Below the pieces are notes generated by a model. It saw nothing but the letters and a program-made list of their open reading frames with translations, made no database searches and was not told the origin of the DNA. DNA of 64,000 bases from positions 32,596-96,595 of the forward strand of contig NZ_NCVK01000034.1 of the NCBI RefSeq assembly GCF_002096845.1. The letters are read 5' to 3'. Shown here piece by piece: positions 16,730-25,529 of the stretch. Source of the stretch: Streptococcus mitis (GTDB taxonomy: Bacteria; Bacillota; Bacilli; Lactobacillales; Streptococcaceae). Both the position numbers and the translations under genes were made by a program. Position 1 is the stretch's first letter. Each line of letters opens with the position of its first letter.

Positions 16730-17629
16730 TTATAAATATTTTTTTACATCCTCTTGCCATTCCTCTGTCAATTTCTTTACTAGAAATTCATCTCCAATTA
16801 GCTGCGCAAATGTTTTAGAAGACTGATAAAATGATTCAGCTAAACTAAAATCTCTTTCTTCTCTTAATGCTTGCTTCCACAAAAACATAAATACAAGAGG
16901 TTTCTTTTGATAATCTTGAGTTTTATCCATAATTTCTTGTAAACACGATAGATAATCATTAAAGCAATCAGTTACTCCTACCTTTTCAAGACAACACATT
17001 CCTGAAATAAGAGTATCTCTAATTATAAAGAAGTTTTCTAATTGAGTTACCTTCTTCTGTTCTAAAAGAAAGAGCATTAGCTTTTCGATTTGATTCACCA
17101 ATTTGGCAAGATCTTTTCTAATAAGCATTTGATAAAAAAACAAACGAATCAACAACATATCATTTATTGAATAAGCTTCTTTTTCTATAATCTGAGGCAT
17201 ATGTTCCTCAAGTATTAACTCTGCGTATTCAGGCCTTCTAGTTCTAGAAGTATCTAAACTCGCCTGCAATACTTCACATGCTAATTGTTCCTCTTTAGGA
17301 AGATTATCAAAGTATGTTTTATAAATCTCTTCCAAACACGCTTCTTTCTTATCATACTCCTCTTCTTTACCATAGATTGGTTCACGTAAAATCTGGTATT
17401 TCAATTCTAAATAAGCAGAAGGAAGAGCTGAAAAATCCGGCATAAGGCTATAAGCTGGAACTCCTAGCCGGCGAGCAATATAGTCTAACTTGGGCAAACT
17501 CGGTTGCGAAGCTCCACTTTCAATTCGCGATAGTTGACGAACCGTCAGTTCTTGCTCATCTCCACAAAAATCTGGACGACTAATTCCTTTTTCTATCCTA
17601 ATCTCTTTAATTTTTTGACCAATTAACAT
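16730..17629 (-). CDS. PlcR/Rgg-like helix-turn-helix regulator with TPR-type C-terminus
   Basis: This 299-residue regulator has an XRE-type helix-turn-helix (residues 5-60: IKEIRIEKGISRPDFCGDE, then LTVRQLSRIESGASQPSLPK) and a long all-helical C-terminal region like the peptide-binding repeats of PlcR, PrgX and Rgg proteins. Such proteins respond to short imported peptides. Ribosome site AGGAGGTG is eight bases before the ATG. It is directly upstream of the bacteriocin locus on the same strand, with a terminator between them, so it is the likely regulator. I could not find a convincing short signal-peptide gene next to it. Confidence 0.85.
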   Translation of the reverse strand: MLIGQKIKEIRIEKGISRPDFCGDEQELTVRQLSRIESGASQPSLPKLDYIARRLGVPAYSLMPDFSALPSAYLELKYQILREPIYGKEEEYDKKEACLEEIYKTYFDNLPKEEQLACEVLQASLDTSRTRRPEYAELILEEHMPQIIEKEAYSINDMLLIRLFFYQMLIRKDLAKLVNQIEKLMLFLLEQKKVTQLENFFIIRDTLISGMCCLEKVGVTDCFNDYLSCLQEIMDKTQDYQKKPLVFMFLWKQALREERDFSLAESFYQSSKTFAQLIGDEFLVKKLTEEWQEDVKKYL

Positions 17630-17700
17630 CAGACACCTCCTCTTCTACCTGCTTCGAAAAATACTGTGAAACTTAAAAAATTGTAACGGCTACATCTTTC

Positions 17701-18261
17701 CTACTCATAAGATTTCATAGCTTCTTCCACTTCCGCCAAGGTAACCCCAAACAACTCTAGGCGTTTGAGGAGTTGCTTGCCGTTAGAATAGCCGATTCGG
17801 AGAACCTCTCCCAGATATTCTCTGCGCTTACGGCTGTCTGCCCCTGCTAGAAAACCAAGACGAATCAAGTCGCTACGACTGATGTCAAACTGACTCTCAT
17901 GTTCAAATTGTTCTGTCACCTGAGCTAGAGCTGTTTTCAAGTCTTCATAGCTGGCATGTTCGATTCCCAGAGAACGTCCCTTGGTTTTGGACTTAGGAAC
18001 AGCCTCATCTCGTTTGAGGAAAGCATGCTGAACTGTTGGAATGGCCGTCATAATCATACGACGAATCCGCTCCCCATTAAAATCTGGGTCTGTAAAGACA
18101 ATGACTCCATGACGTTGGTGCAGGCGTTGAATCCGCTCTAGATCCTGGTCATTGATAGCAGAACCTCGTGTCTCATAGGTCTCTACATCGAAGTAACGTT
18201 TGAGATTGGCCGTATCATCGCGACCTTCAACCACGATAACTTGAGAAATTTTTTCTTTCAT
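17701..18261 (-). CDS. rnmV: Ribonuclease M5
   Basis: RnmV matures 5S rRNA by cutting both sides of the precursor. The 186-residue protein has a TOPRIM fold: VIVVEGRDDTANLKRYF with the catalytic Glu, then VIVFTDPDFNGERIRR with the metal-binding Asp residues. A family C-terminus follows (LGFLAGADSRKRREYLGE, GYSNGKQLLKRL). Its ATG overlaps the tatD stop (TAATG), so the two are translationally coupled. Confidence 0.96.
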   Translation of the reverse strand: MKEKISQVIVVEGRDDTANLKRYFDVETYETRGSAINDQDLERIQRLHQRHGVIVFTDPDFNGERIRRMIMTAIPTVQHAFLKRDEAVPKSKTKGRSLGIEHASYEDLKTALAQVTEQFEHESQFDISRSDLIRLGFLAGADSRKRREYLGEVLRIGYSNGKQLLKRLELFGVTLAEVEEAMKSYE

Positions 18262-19034
18262 TACTTGCTGTCCAATCCAAAAATTCGCTCTGCATTTGCA
18301 GTCGTTGCCGCTGCCAGCTCTTCTGCCGTCATCCCACGCAAGGCAGCAATAAAGTCCACCACATAGCGAGTATAGGCTGTTTTATTTTCACGACCACGCT
18401 TGGGTACAGGTGCTAAGTAGGGCGCATCTGTTTCTACTAACATCTTGTCCAAAGGAAGTTCTCTAGCAGCTTCTTGGATATCGGTGGCCTTCTTAAAAGT
18501 CACCACTCCTGAGAAGGAAATGGTCATACCAAGCTCGACAAACTTCTCTGCCCATCCAAGAGTTCCTGAGAAAGAATGCATGATGCCACCCCGAGGACCA
18601 ACTCCCTCGCTCTTAATAATCTCATAAGTATCTTCCAGCGCATCACGGGTATGGACAACAAAAGGTAAATTCAAGTCCTTAGATAGCTGGATCTGACGGC
18701 GAAAAACCTGCTCCTGCACCTCTTTTGGCGCTGTCATCCAATGATAATCCAAACCAATCTCACCCAAGGCAACCACCTTTGGATGCTTGAGCTTGTCAAG
18801 CAAGTAGGTTTCAATCTCCTCTGTGTAAGTTCCAGCTTCTGTCGGATGCCAACCGATAGTCGCATAGAGCTGGTCATACTCATCTACCAACTCCAAGGCA
18901 CGCTCAATCGTCGGTTTATCAAAACCAACAATATTCATCTGTGTCACACCCATCTCAGCAGCCAAGGCAATTTCTTCTGCCTCACGACCTGCAAATTCTT
19001 CTACATTCAAGTGTGTATGTGTATCAAAAATCAT
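18261..19034 (-). CDS. tatD: TatD-family metal-dependent deoxyribonuclease
   Basis: This 257-residue amidohydrolase-fold DNase carries the metal ligands in FDTHTHLN, the Glu in ALGEIGLDYHW, the His in PFVVHTRDA and IMHSFSG, and the Asp in VETDAPYLAP. Proteins of this group are 3'-5' exonucleases linked to DNA repair. It is coupled to rnmV, a common pairing in Firmicutes. It starts from a region divergent to the permease gene. Confidence 0.95.
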   Translation of the reverse strand: MIFDTHTHLNVEEFAGREAEEIALAAEMGVTQMNIVGFDKPTIERALELVDEYDQLYATIGWHPTEAGTYTEEIETYLLDKLKHPKVVALGEIGLDYHWMTAPKEVQEQVFRRQIQLSKDLNLPFVVHTRDALEDTYEIIKSEGVGPRGGIMHSFSGTLGWAEKFVELGMTISFSGVVTFKKATDIQEAARELPLDKMLVETDAPYLAPVPKRGRENKTAYTRYVVDFIAALRGMTAEELAAATTANAERIFGLDSK

Positions 19035-19126
19035 CTCTTCTAACCTCGTTTTCTATCTTCTATTATACCAAAAAACTGCCCTCTCTCCTCATATGTAAAA
19101 AATATTCTAAAACCCATCATCATCTC

Positions 19127-19155
19127 TTGACGCTCTTTTTCCAAAGCAGTATAAT
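19127..19155 (+). promoter_or_regulatory. Strong promoter for the APC permease
   Basis: TTGACG (19127-19132), a 17-bp spacer and TATAAT (19150-19155) make a near-consensus vegetative promoter. The start codon is about 36 bp downstream. Confidence 0.8.
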
Positions 19156-19190
19156 AACACTTATTGAAATTTTCAGTAAAGGAAAATACC

Positions 19191-21035
19191 ATGTTTACAA
19201 AATTAAAACAGACTTTTATCGGTCGTCCTCTTAAGTCCTTAACAGAAGGCGAGGGAGGTCTGCTGGGAAAAATGCAGGCCTTGGCCATGTTGTCAAGCGA
19301 CGCTCTATCTTCCATTGCCTATGGGCCTGAGCAAGTAGTCCTCGTCTTGGCTAGTCTCTCTCCTCTTGCGATATGGTGGAGCCTTCCTATCGGCCTCTTT
19401 GTCCTCCTGCTCCTAGCTAGCCTGACCGTTTCCTACCGTCAAATCATCCATGCCTACCCTCAAGGGGGCGGGGCCTATATGGTTACTCGAGAAAATCTAT
19501 CTCCCGAGCTAGGCTTGATTGCTGGAGGTAGTCTGCTGGTTGACTACATGCTGACTGTGGCGGTATCGGTATCATCTGGAGCTGATGCTATCACAGCAGC
19601 TATCCCTACCCTCCACCCTTACAACCTCCACATTTCCATTTTTCTAGTTTGCTTGCTTATGCTCTTGAACTTACGGGGCTTAAAAGAATCTGCCAGTTCA
19701 CTGATGATTCCTGTCTATCTCTTTATCATCAGTACTGTCTTTCTCTTGCTCTATGGAATCTTTCAACTAATGACAGGTTCTCTCAGCTATCAGGCAACTT
19801 CTCCTATCGGGCATGCTGTTCCGAGTCTGTCTATCGTTCTCATTCTAAGAGCTTTTACCAGCGGATCTGCCTCTCTGACAGGGGTTGAAGCTATTTCAAA
19901 TGCGGTTCCCTTTTTCAAGGCTCCAAAAGAAAAGAATGCCGCTCAAACCTTGACTATTATGTCACTGATTTTAGGTTTTCTTTTTGCTGGTATCACCTTC
20001 CTAAACTACTGGATGGGGATTATGCCTCAACACGGAGAAACTATTCTTTCACAGATGGCTCAAGGCATCCTTGGTAATTCCTTTTTTGGCCACCTTGGGT
20101 ATTATATCTTCCAATTCTCCACTGCCTTGATTTTGGCCGTAGCTGCAAATACTGGCTTTTCAGCCTTTCCTATGCTGGCTTACAATATGGCTAAAAACAA
20201 ATACATGCCCCATCTCTTTATGGAAAAAGGAGACCGACTAGGCTACTCTAATGGAATTTTAACTCTGGCATTTGGAGCTATGATTCTTCTTCTCATTTTT
20301 AATGGCAATACCGAACGCTTGATTCCTCTTTATACTATCGGGGTCTTCGTGCCCTTTGCCCTATCTCAGACTGGGATGATTCGTCATTGGAAAAAGGAAA
20401 AAGGAGCCAACTTCTTAAAACCTGCTCTTGCTAATATCCTTGGGGCAATCATTTGCTACGCGATTATACTAATCTTGCTCTTTTTCCGTCTCAGTGATAT
20501 CTGGCCTTTCTTCCCGATTATTCTCGTACTCACCCTACTCTTCTTGGCCATTCACAGTCATTACCAAAAAGTAGCCCAACAACTACGACTCTATGAAGGC
20601 ATCGAAAAACGTACCTACGATGGAAATCTAGTTCTCGTCCTAGTAGGGAATGTTACCCGAGTTAGCGTCGGAGCCATTAACTACGCTCAAAGTATCGGTG
20701 ACGAAGTCTTAGCCATGCATATTTCTACCAAGGAAACAGCAGAAAAAGATCAAGAAATTCTCCAAGAATTTGTCGATTACTTCCCAACCATTACTCTGAA
20801 AAATATCAAGACCAGCTACCGCGACATCATCACGCCTACTGTCAAGTATGTCAAACGGATCTCTGAGGATGCCCAGAAAAAGAACTATACAGTCACTGTC
20901 CTCGTCCCCCAGTTTATCCCTAATAAACCTTGGCAGAATATCCTGCACAATCAGATGAGTCTCAAACTCAAATACGCCCTCCGTTGGCACCAAGACGTCG
21001 TTGTCGCTAGCTACTCTTATCACTTAAAAGAATAA
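19191..21035 (+). CDS. APC-superfamily amino acid permease with cytoplasmic C-terminal domain
   Basis: This 614-residue transporter has about 12 hydrophobic helices. The start TKLKQTFIGRPLKSL leads into the conserved first helix region MLSSDALSSIAYGPEQ. The YPQGGGAYMV loop and the LTGVEAISNAVPFFK segment are typical of this APC branch. The last 130 residues after helix 12 (from HSHYQKVAQQLRLYEG) are soluble and contain NLVLVLVGNVTRVSVGAINYAQ, which resembles the universal-stress fold attached to many large APC transporters. The ATG at 19191 has AAAGGA upstream. Substrate is not evident. It has its own promoter and a strong terminator, so it is a single-gene unit. Confidence 0.88.
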   Translation: MFTKLKQTFIGRPLKSLTEGEGGLLGKMQALAMLSSDALSSIAYGPEQVVLVLASLSPLAIWWSLPIGLFVLLLLASLTVSYRQIIHAYPQGGGAYMVTRENLSPELGLIAGGSLLVDYMLTVAVSVSSGADAITAAIPTLHPYNLHISIFLVCLLMLLNLRGLKESASSLMIPVYLFIISTVFLLLYGIFQLMTGSLSYQATSPIGHAVPSLSIVLILRAFTSGSASLTGVEAISNAVPFFKAPKEKNAAQTLTIMSLILGFLFAGITFLNYWMGIMPQHGETILSQMAQGILGNSFFGHLGYYIFQFSTALILAVAANTGFSAFPMLAYNMAKNKYMPHLFMEKGDRLGYSNGILTLAFGAMILLLIFNGNTERLIPLYTIGVFVPFALSQTGMIRHWKKEKGANFLKPALANILGAIICYAIILILLFFRLSDIWPFFPIILVLTLLFLAIHSHYQKVAQQLRLYEGIEKRTYDGNLVLVLVGNVTRVSVGAINYAQSIGDEVLAMHISTKETAEKDQEILQEFVDYFPTITLKNIKTSYRDIITPTVKYVKRISEDAQKKNYTVTVLVPQFIPNKPWQNILHNQMSLKLKYALRWHQDVVVASYSYHLKE

Positions 21036-21037
21036 AG

Positions 21038-21080
21038 AAAAGGCCTTACCAGAACCAAGAAGTTCTGGTAAGGCCTTTTT
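21038..21080. terminator. Strong terminator after the permease
   Basis: AAAGGCCTTACCAGAAC and GTTCTGGTAAGGCCTTT form a 17-bp perfect stem followed by T's. Confidence 0.93.
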
Positions 21081-21100
21081 CTGAAACCAGTCACTATGCT

Positions 21101-21299
21101 TATACTCAATGAAAATCAAAGAGCAAACTAGGAAGCTAGCCGCAGGCTGCTCAAAGCACTGCTTTGAGGTTGTAGATGAAACTGACGAAGTCAGCTCAAA
21201 ACACTGTTTTGAGGTTGCAGATAGAACTGACGAAGTCAGTAACCATATATACGGTAAGGCGACGCTGACGTGGTTTGAAGAGATTTTCGAAGAGTATTA
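21101..21299. repeat. BOX element 2 (two boxB units)
   Basis: It begins TACTCAATGAAAATCAAAG (boxC end) and finishes TTTTCGAAGAGTATTA (boxA end). Two copies of the 45-bp boxB unit lie between, marked by ACTGACGAAGTCAG. Confidence 0.95.
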
Positions 21300-21322
21300 A
21301 CTGAAAAGCATGACTAGGAATA

Positions 21323-23287
21323 TTATTGAATGTGGTTAGCTAAATCTTCCTGAGCTTTTTTATTTGACTCAGCTTTTTCTTTCAGCCATTTTTCATAGAG
21401 TTCTTGGTACTGTTTAGCAGTTACTGCCTCTTTTTGCAATTCAACATATTTGTAGTTGTCCGCATTTCCTTTATTCCCAACGAATGAGAATGGGCCTGTA
21501 AACGGTACAGTCTTACGGAAGATTGGGTTAGCTCCACCACTTTGAACCGGTAGGAAGAGGGCGCTATCTGTCAACCAAGCTTGGGCTTCAGCATATTTTT
21601 CATAGCGAGCTTGAGTATCTGCGATTTCCGCATCTGCCTGATCCAAGAGTTTCTTGTAGTCAGCAAGACCAATCTTGTCCTTGACTTCCTTGTCTTTTCC
21701 TTCAGACAAGCCCATGTTTTTCAACTGAGAACCTGTCTCTGGATCTAGAATCGCTAGGTAAGTCTTAGGATCTGAGTAGTCTCCACCCCATCCTGAGATG
21801 TCGATATCGTAGTCTTTTTGTTCTGCTGTATCTGCAAAGTAGGTTGCTTGGTCTTTTTCATCTGGAGAAAGTTGGATAACGTCGATAACTACATTCTCCT
21901 TACCAAGGGTTTCTTCCACTGTTTGTTTGAAAGATCCAGCCTGTTGCACATCCAACTTAGCAGTCTGGTCAACTGGCATATCCAAATGAATTGGGAAGGT
22001 TACTCCTTGAGCTTGCAGACTTTCTTTGGCCTTAGCAAATTTCTCTTTGGCCTTGTCAGGATTTAAGAAGGCTTGCTTACCATCGTTTAGGTTGATATTT
22101 GCCCAATCTTTACCGTAGTTGACAATTTTTTCATTGACAATATCACCGAAGTTCTTATCGCCAACTTGGACAAAGTTACTTGGTGTAACTGTGTTACGCA
22201 AGATACGGTCTGCTCCATCTTCACCATTTGTCTGTGCTGCATAAGCATGACGGTCAAAGGCAAAGTTGATAGCCTGACGGAAATCTTTATTCTGCATAGC
22301 TGCGCGTGAATCTGTCTTTTCCTTATCAGACTGTTTCATAGTTTGCTTGTAGCTTTGACGATTCACGTTGAAAAGATAATAGAAAGTAACTGAGTTTTGC
22401 GGTGTATAGGTAATCTTGTCCTCATTTCCCTTCTTGAGTTCAGCAAAGACTGAACTTGTTGGGAAGATACGGCCATCTGTATAATTACCATCCAAGAAAC
22501 CTCTAGCAATGCTGTCTTGGTCAGAACCGTCAAAGAAAGAGAGTTTCACTTTCTCAATTTTGACCTTGTCCTTATCCCAGTAATTAGGGTTTTTATCAAA
22601 CTCAATTAAAGATTTTGATGAGAAAGATTTAAACAAGTAAGGACCATTTGACAAGATACTTGATGGTGTTACACTTCCAAAGTCATCTCCCTTAGACTTC
22701 AAGAAGGCTTCATTTACAGGATTAAGGATACTTGCTGTTGTTTTAGAGTTCCAATAAGTCTCAGGTTGGTTGAGGGTGTATTGTAGAGTGTAATCATCCA
22801 CTGCCTTAACACCAACAGTTCCAAAATCGGATGATTGTCCTTCAACATAGTCTGCTAGACCTTTGATAGAGTCTTGTACCAAGTACAAGTTTTCAGCCTT
22901 TTTATCAGCCGCATACTTGAGACCAGTCACAAAGTCATGAGCTGTTACGTCCGCATACTCTTCTCCTTCAGAAGTGTACCATTTAGCTCCCTGACGGATT
23001 TTATAAGTGTAAGTCAAGCCATCTTTTGACACTGTCCATGACTCAGCCATAGATGGGATGAGATTGCCATACTGGTCGTTTTCCAACAAACCATCAATCA
23101 AGTTGGTTGTGATACTAGATGTAGAGTCTCGTGTAGAGGTAATGTAATCCAAGGTATCAGGGTTACTGACAAAGATATAAGAGTATGTCTTGTCTGCATT
23201 GCTTGATTGGGATGACCCGCATGCCGCTAGAGCTAGACCTGCTGTCAAAGCCATAGCTCCAAAAAGCATCACTTTTGATTTCTTCAT
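21323..23287 (-). CDS. Oligopeptide-binding lipoprotein, AliA/AliB-like (orphan)
   Basis: This 654-residue substrate-binding protein captures oligopeptides outside the cell for an Ami/Opp ABC importer. A lipoprotein signal (KKSKVMLFGAMALTAGLA, lipobox LAAC with Cys23) precedes a family-5 solute-binding fold (TDGLLENDQYG-like segment, LTYTYKIRQGAKWYTSEGEE, FRQAINFAFDR). It is close to pneumococcal AliB throughout. No permease or ATPase genes are adjacent, so it probably feeds the ami transporter encoded elsewhere. Ali proteins also read foreign peptides as signals. Which paralogue this is cannot be settled from memory. Confidence 0.92.
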   Translation of the reverse strand: MKKSKVMLFGAMALTAGLALAACGSSQSSNADKTYSYIFVSNPDTLDYITSTRDSTSSITTNLIDGLLENDQYGNLIPSMAESWTVSKDGLTYTYKIRQGAKWYTSEGEEYADVTAHDFVTGLKYAADKKAENLYLVQDSIKGLADYVEGQSSDFGTVGVKAVDDYTLQYTLNQPETYWNSKTTASILNPVNEAFLKSKGDDFGSVTPSSILSNGPYLFKSFSSKSLIEFDKNPNYWDKDKVKIEKVKLSFFDGSDQDSIARGFLDGNYTDGRIFPTSSVFAELKKGNEDKITYTPQNSVTFYYLFNVNRQSYKQTMKQSDKEKTDSRAAMQNKDFRQAINFAFDRHAYAAQTNGEDGADRILRNTVTPSNFVQVGDKNFGDIVNEKIVNYGKDWANINLNDGKQAFLNPDKAKEKFAKAKESLQAQGVTFPIHLDMPVDQTAKLDVQQAGSFKQTVEETLGKENVVIDVIQLSPDEKDQATYFADTAEQKDYDIDISGWGGDYSDPKTYLAILDPETGSQLKNMGLSEGKDKEVKDKIGLADYKKLLDQADAEIADTQARYEKYAEAQAWLTDSALFLPVQSGGANPIFRKTVPFTGPFSFVGNKGNADNYKYVELQKEAVTAKQYQELYEKWLKEKAESNKKAQEDLANHIQ

Positions 23288-23374
23288 GATTATTCTCCAT
23301 TTTTTACAGTATGTGAAATATTATACACCATTTGAGCAAAAATATAAAGCCTTTTTGAACTTTTTTACAAAAAT

Positions 23375-23409
23375 AAAAATCAGTAGACTCGAGTTCCTAC
23401 TGATTTTTG
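23375..23409. terminator. Terminator after rpmH
   Basis: AAAAATCAGTAG pairs with CTACTGATTTTT around ACTCGAGTTC, with T's on both strands. It separates rpmH from the peptide-binding lipoprotein gene. Confidence 0.88.
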
Positions 23410-23425
23410 TTATGGTTCGTTTGGA

Positions 23426-23560
23426 TTATGCAGCCAAAACTTTGCGTCCTTTACGACGACGAGCTGCCAATACGCGACGACCGTTTTTAGTTGACATACG
23501 GTTACGGAATCCGTGTTTGCGCGCACGACGAAGTTTACTTGGTTGATAAGTACGTTTCAC
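23426..23560 (-). CDS. rpmH: 50S ribosomal protein L34
   Basis: This 44-residue, extremely basic protein ([18 protein letters not shown] at the start, ending [11 protein letters not shown]) is ribosomal protein L34. It uses a GTG start at 23560 with GAGGAGG about nine bases upstream. It is flanked by a near-consensus promoter and a perfect-stem terminator. In many bacteria rpmH sits by rnpA and dnaA at the origin. Here it stands alone between alaT and a lipoprotein gene. Confidence 0.97.
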
Positions 23561-23634
23561 GATGAATACCTCCTCATAGATTTTGTATTCGTTTAGCCGG
23601 CTATAAAGTGATCAGTTACTAAACATACTTTACT

Positions 23635-23663
23635 ATTCTATCTGATTCTTTTACTTTTGTCAA
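23635..23663 (-). promoter_or_regulatory. rpmH promoter
   Basis: On the minus strand TTGACA (23658-23663), a 17-bp spacer and TAGAAT (23635-23640) lie about 75 bp before the GTG start. Confidence 0.85.
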
Positions 23664-23704
23664 TAGCTCAAGGCAAATGTTTCCAGCTTTTTCGAATGTA
23701 AGCC

Positions 23705-24919
23705 CTATCTACGATACTGTTTCAAGAAACGAGTCATCTTTTCTTGGATTTGGGCTAGTTCATCGACACGAGGAAGGTAAACGATACGGAAGTGGTCTGG
23801 TTCCTGCCAGTTAAAGCCTCGACCATGAACCAAGAGAACCTTTTCCTGCTTCAAGAAATCAAGGACAAACTGTTCATCATCATCTATACGGTACATATTG
23901 CGGTCGATTTTAGGGAAGATATAGAGTCCAGCCTTAGGTTTAACCGCAGACAAACCTGGAATATCTTGAATGGCATTGTAGATGAAGTTTCTTTGCTCAT
24001 AAATTCGTCCACCAGGAAGAAGCAATTCATCGACTGATTGGTGGCCACCCAAGGAAGTTTGTACGACTTGTTGGGCCAAAACGTTAGAGCAAAGGCGCAT
24101 ATTGGATAGCATATTGAGCCCTTCGATATAGCCCTTGACATGAGTCTTAGGTCCAGACAAAACCATCCAACCCACACGGAAACCAGCAATACGGTGAGAT
24201 TTTGATAGACCGTTCATGCTGACACAGAAAACATCTGGTGCCAAGCTCGCCACAGGCGTATGCACATGCCCATCCATGACCATGCGGTCATAGATTTCAT
24301 CCGCAAAGATAATCAAATCGTTTTGACGAGCAATCTCAATAATCTCCAACAAGAGTTCCTTAGGATAAAGGGCTCCAGTTGGATTATTTGGATTGATAAG
24401 AACGATTGCCTTGGTATTGGAAGTGATTTTTGACTTGATATCGTCAATATCTGGGTACCATTCTGCAGCTTCATCACAGATATAGTGAACGGCATTTCCT
24501 CCAGCTAGGCTGACAGCTGCTGTCCAGAGAGGATAGTCTGGCATTGGCACCAAGACCTCATCCCCATTGTCCAAAAGCCCCTGCATAGACATGACAATCA
24601 GTTCACTAACACCATTTCCAAGGTAAATATCATCAATATCTACATTTGGGAATTTCTTCAATTGGCAATACTGCATGATAGCCTTACGGGCTGAGAAAAT
24701 CCCTTTGGAGTCAGAGTAACCTTCACTATCACGCGCATTCATAATCAAGTCATGAATGACCTCGTCTGGCGCTGTAAAGCCAAATTCTGCTGGATTTCCT
24801 GTATTCAGACGTAAAATCTTTTCTCCGTTTGCTCGCATCCGCATGGCTTCTTCCAAAACAGGACCACGGATGTCATAAGCAACATGTTCTAACTTACTAG
24901 ACTTGTTATATTCTTTCAT
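23705..24919 (-). CDS. alaT: Alanine-type aminotransferase (AlaT, class I)
   Basis: This 404-residue fold-type I PLP enzyme probably interconverts pyruvate and alanine with glutamate/2-oxoglutarate. Motifs are LRLNTGNPAEFGF near the N-terminus, LINPNNPTGALYPKELL, the DEIYDRMV cofactor Asp/Tyr segment, and the PLP lysine in GLSKSHRIAGFRVGW. A substrate-carboxylate Arg is in DHFRIVYLP. The length matches AlaT/AspC-type enzymes. It is monocistronic and lies upstream of rpmH. Confidence 0.93.
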   Translation of the reverse strand: MKEYNKSSKLEHVAYDIRGPVLEEAMRMRANGEKILRLNTGNPAEFGFTAPDEVIHDLIMNARDSEGYSDSKGIFSARKAIMQYCQLKKFPNVDIDDIYLGNGVSELIVMSMQGLLDNGDEVLVPMPDYPLWTAAVSLAGGNAVHYICDEAAEWYPDIDDIKSKITSNTKAIVLINPNNPTGALYPKELLLEIIEIARQNDLIIFADEIYDRMVMDGHVHTPVASLAPDVFCVSMNGLSKSHRIAGFRVGWMVLSGPKTHVKGYIEGLNMLSNMRLCSNVLAQQVVQTSLGGHQSVDELLLPGGRIYEQRNFIYNAIQDIPGLSAVKPKAGLYIFPKIDRNMYRIDDDEQFVLDFLKQEKVLLVHGRGFNWQEPDHFRIVYLPRVDELAQIQEKMTRFLKQYRR

Positions 24920-25015
24920 CTTGTTTCCTCAATTCATCAGGATAGTAACATTATACCACTAGAAAGAGAATGCGACAAGTTTGCTGAAATGTGTTACTAG
25001 TTTCGTATAGAAGAA

Positions 25016-25038
25016 AAACCTCGCTAAAAGCGAGGTCA
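25016..25038 (-). terminator. Terminator after the small membrane protein gene
   Basis: On the minus strand CCTCGC-TTTTA-GCGAGG is followed by TTTTTC. Confidence 0.85.
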
Positions 25039-25074
25039 AGACAGGGGAGATAGCAGGTGTTCTGCCAAAAAACA

Positions 25075-25368
25075 TCACATACCAAAAGATAAACCTAGAA
25101 AAAGCAAGCCTAAAAAGGAGTCATAAAAAAGATTGAACATGAGGAAAAGTCCCCATATCATCAAGTAATCCCAACGCCCACTTCGTTTTGCAACTAGAAA
25201 TAAGAGCAGATGATAGAGTACATGAAAGACTAAAAAGCCGATAAAACCTGGATAAAGAAACGGTACCAGACTCTCTAATTGCCAGATCATGATCACTTCT
25301 ATCAAGACTGAAACTAGGATAATTCCATAATAAAGGAAATTTGATGTTTGAAAAGAGCTTTTCATCAT
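25075..25368 (-). CDS. Small four-helix membrane protein, unknown
   Basis: This 97-residue protein is almost wholly hydrophobic, with three or four predicted helices (about residues 10-28, 32-55, 65-75 and 78-95). It has a few charged residues in loops (KRSGRWDY). No family is recognised. Two ATGs lie in tandem after GGGAGGG, at 25368 and 25365. The second has the better spacing, and the choice changes nothing of substance. It is divergent from the universal stress gene and shares the region holding a cre site, so it may also be CcpA-influenced. Confidence 0.75.
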   Translation of the reverse strand: MMKSSFQTSNFLYYGIILVSVLIEVIMIWQLESLVPFLYPGFIGFLVFHVLYHLLLFLVAKRSGRWDYLMIWGLFLMFNLFYDSFLGLLFLGLSFGM

Positions 25369-25431
25369 TATCCCTCCCTTCACTTGTTTCCTGCTATCCT
25401 TTCTTTTATTTTATCATATATTTATATAGAT

Positions 25432-25445
25432 TTTAAGCGCTAACA
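25432..25445. promoter_or_regulatory. cre site in the uspA upstream region
   Basis: TTTAAGCGCTAACA matches the cre consensus TGWAANCGNTNWCA at 13 of 14 positions. It is centred about 67 bp upstream of the predicted uspA transcription start, a distance typical of CcpA activation, and about 70 bp upstream of the divergent small gene. Confidence 0.65.
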
Positions 25446-25470
25446 TTCTTTTGAAAAATACTTTTTTTGC

Positions 25471-25499
25471 TTTACTTCTATAGTGAAAAGGTTTACAAT
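25471..25499 (+). promoter_or_regulatory. uspA promoter
   Basis: TTTACT (25471-25476), a 17-bp spacer and TACAAT (25494-25499) precede the gene. Confidence 0.65.
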
Positions 25500-25529
25500 T
25501 ATAGTAAGAAAATTTCAGGAGGTTTCATT

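Noticed and set aside
21109..21300. An open frame inside BOX 2 coding repeated CFEVVDETDEVS-type units, also seen in BOX 7 and BOX 8
   Set aside because: The repeats are the 45-bp boxB unit read as 15 codons. The same frame recurs wherever a BOX lies, without a gene-like start context.
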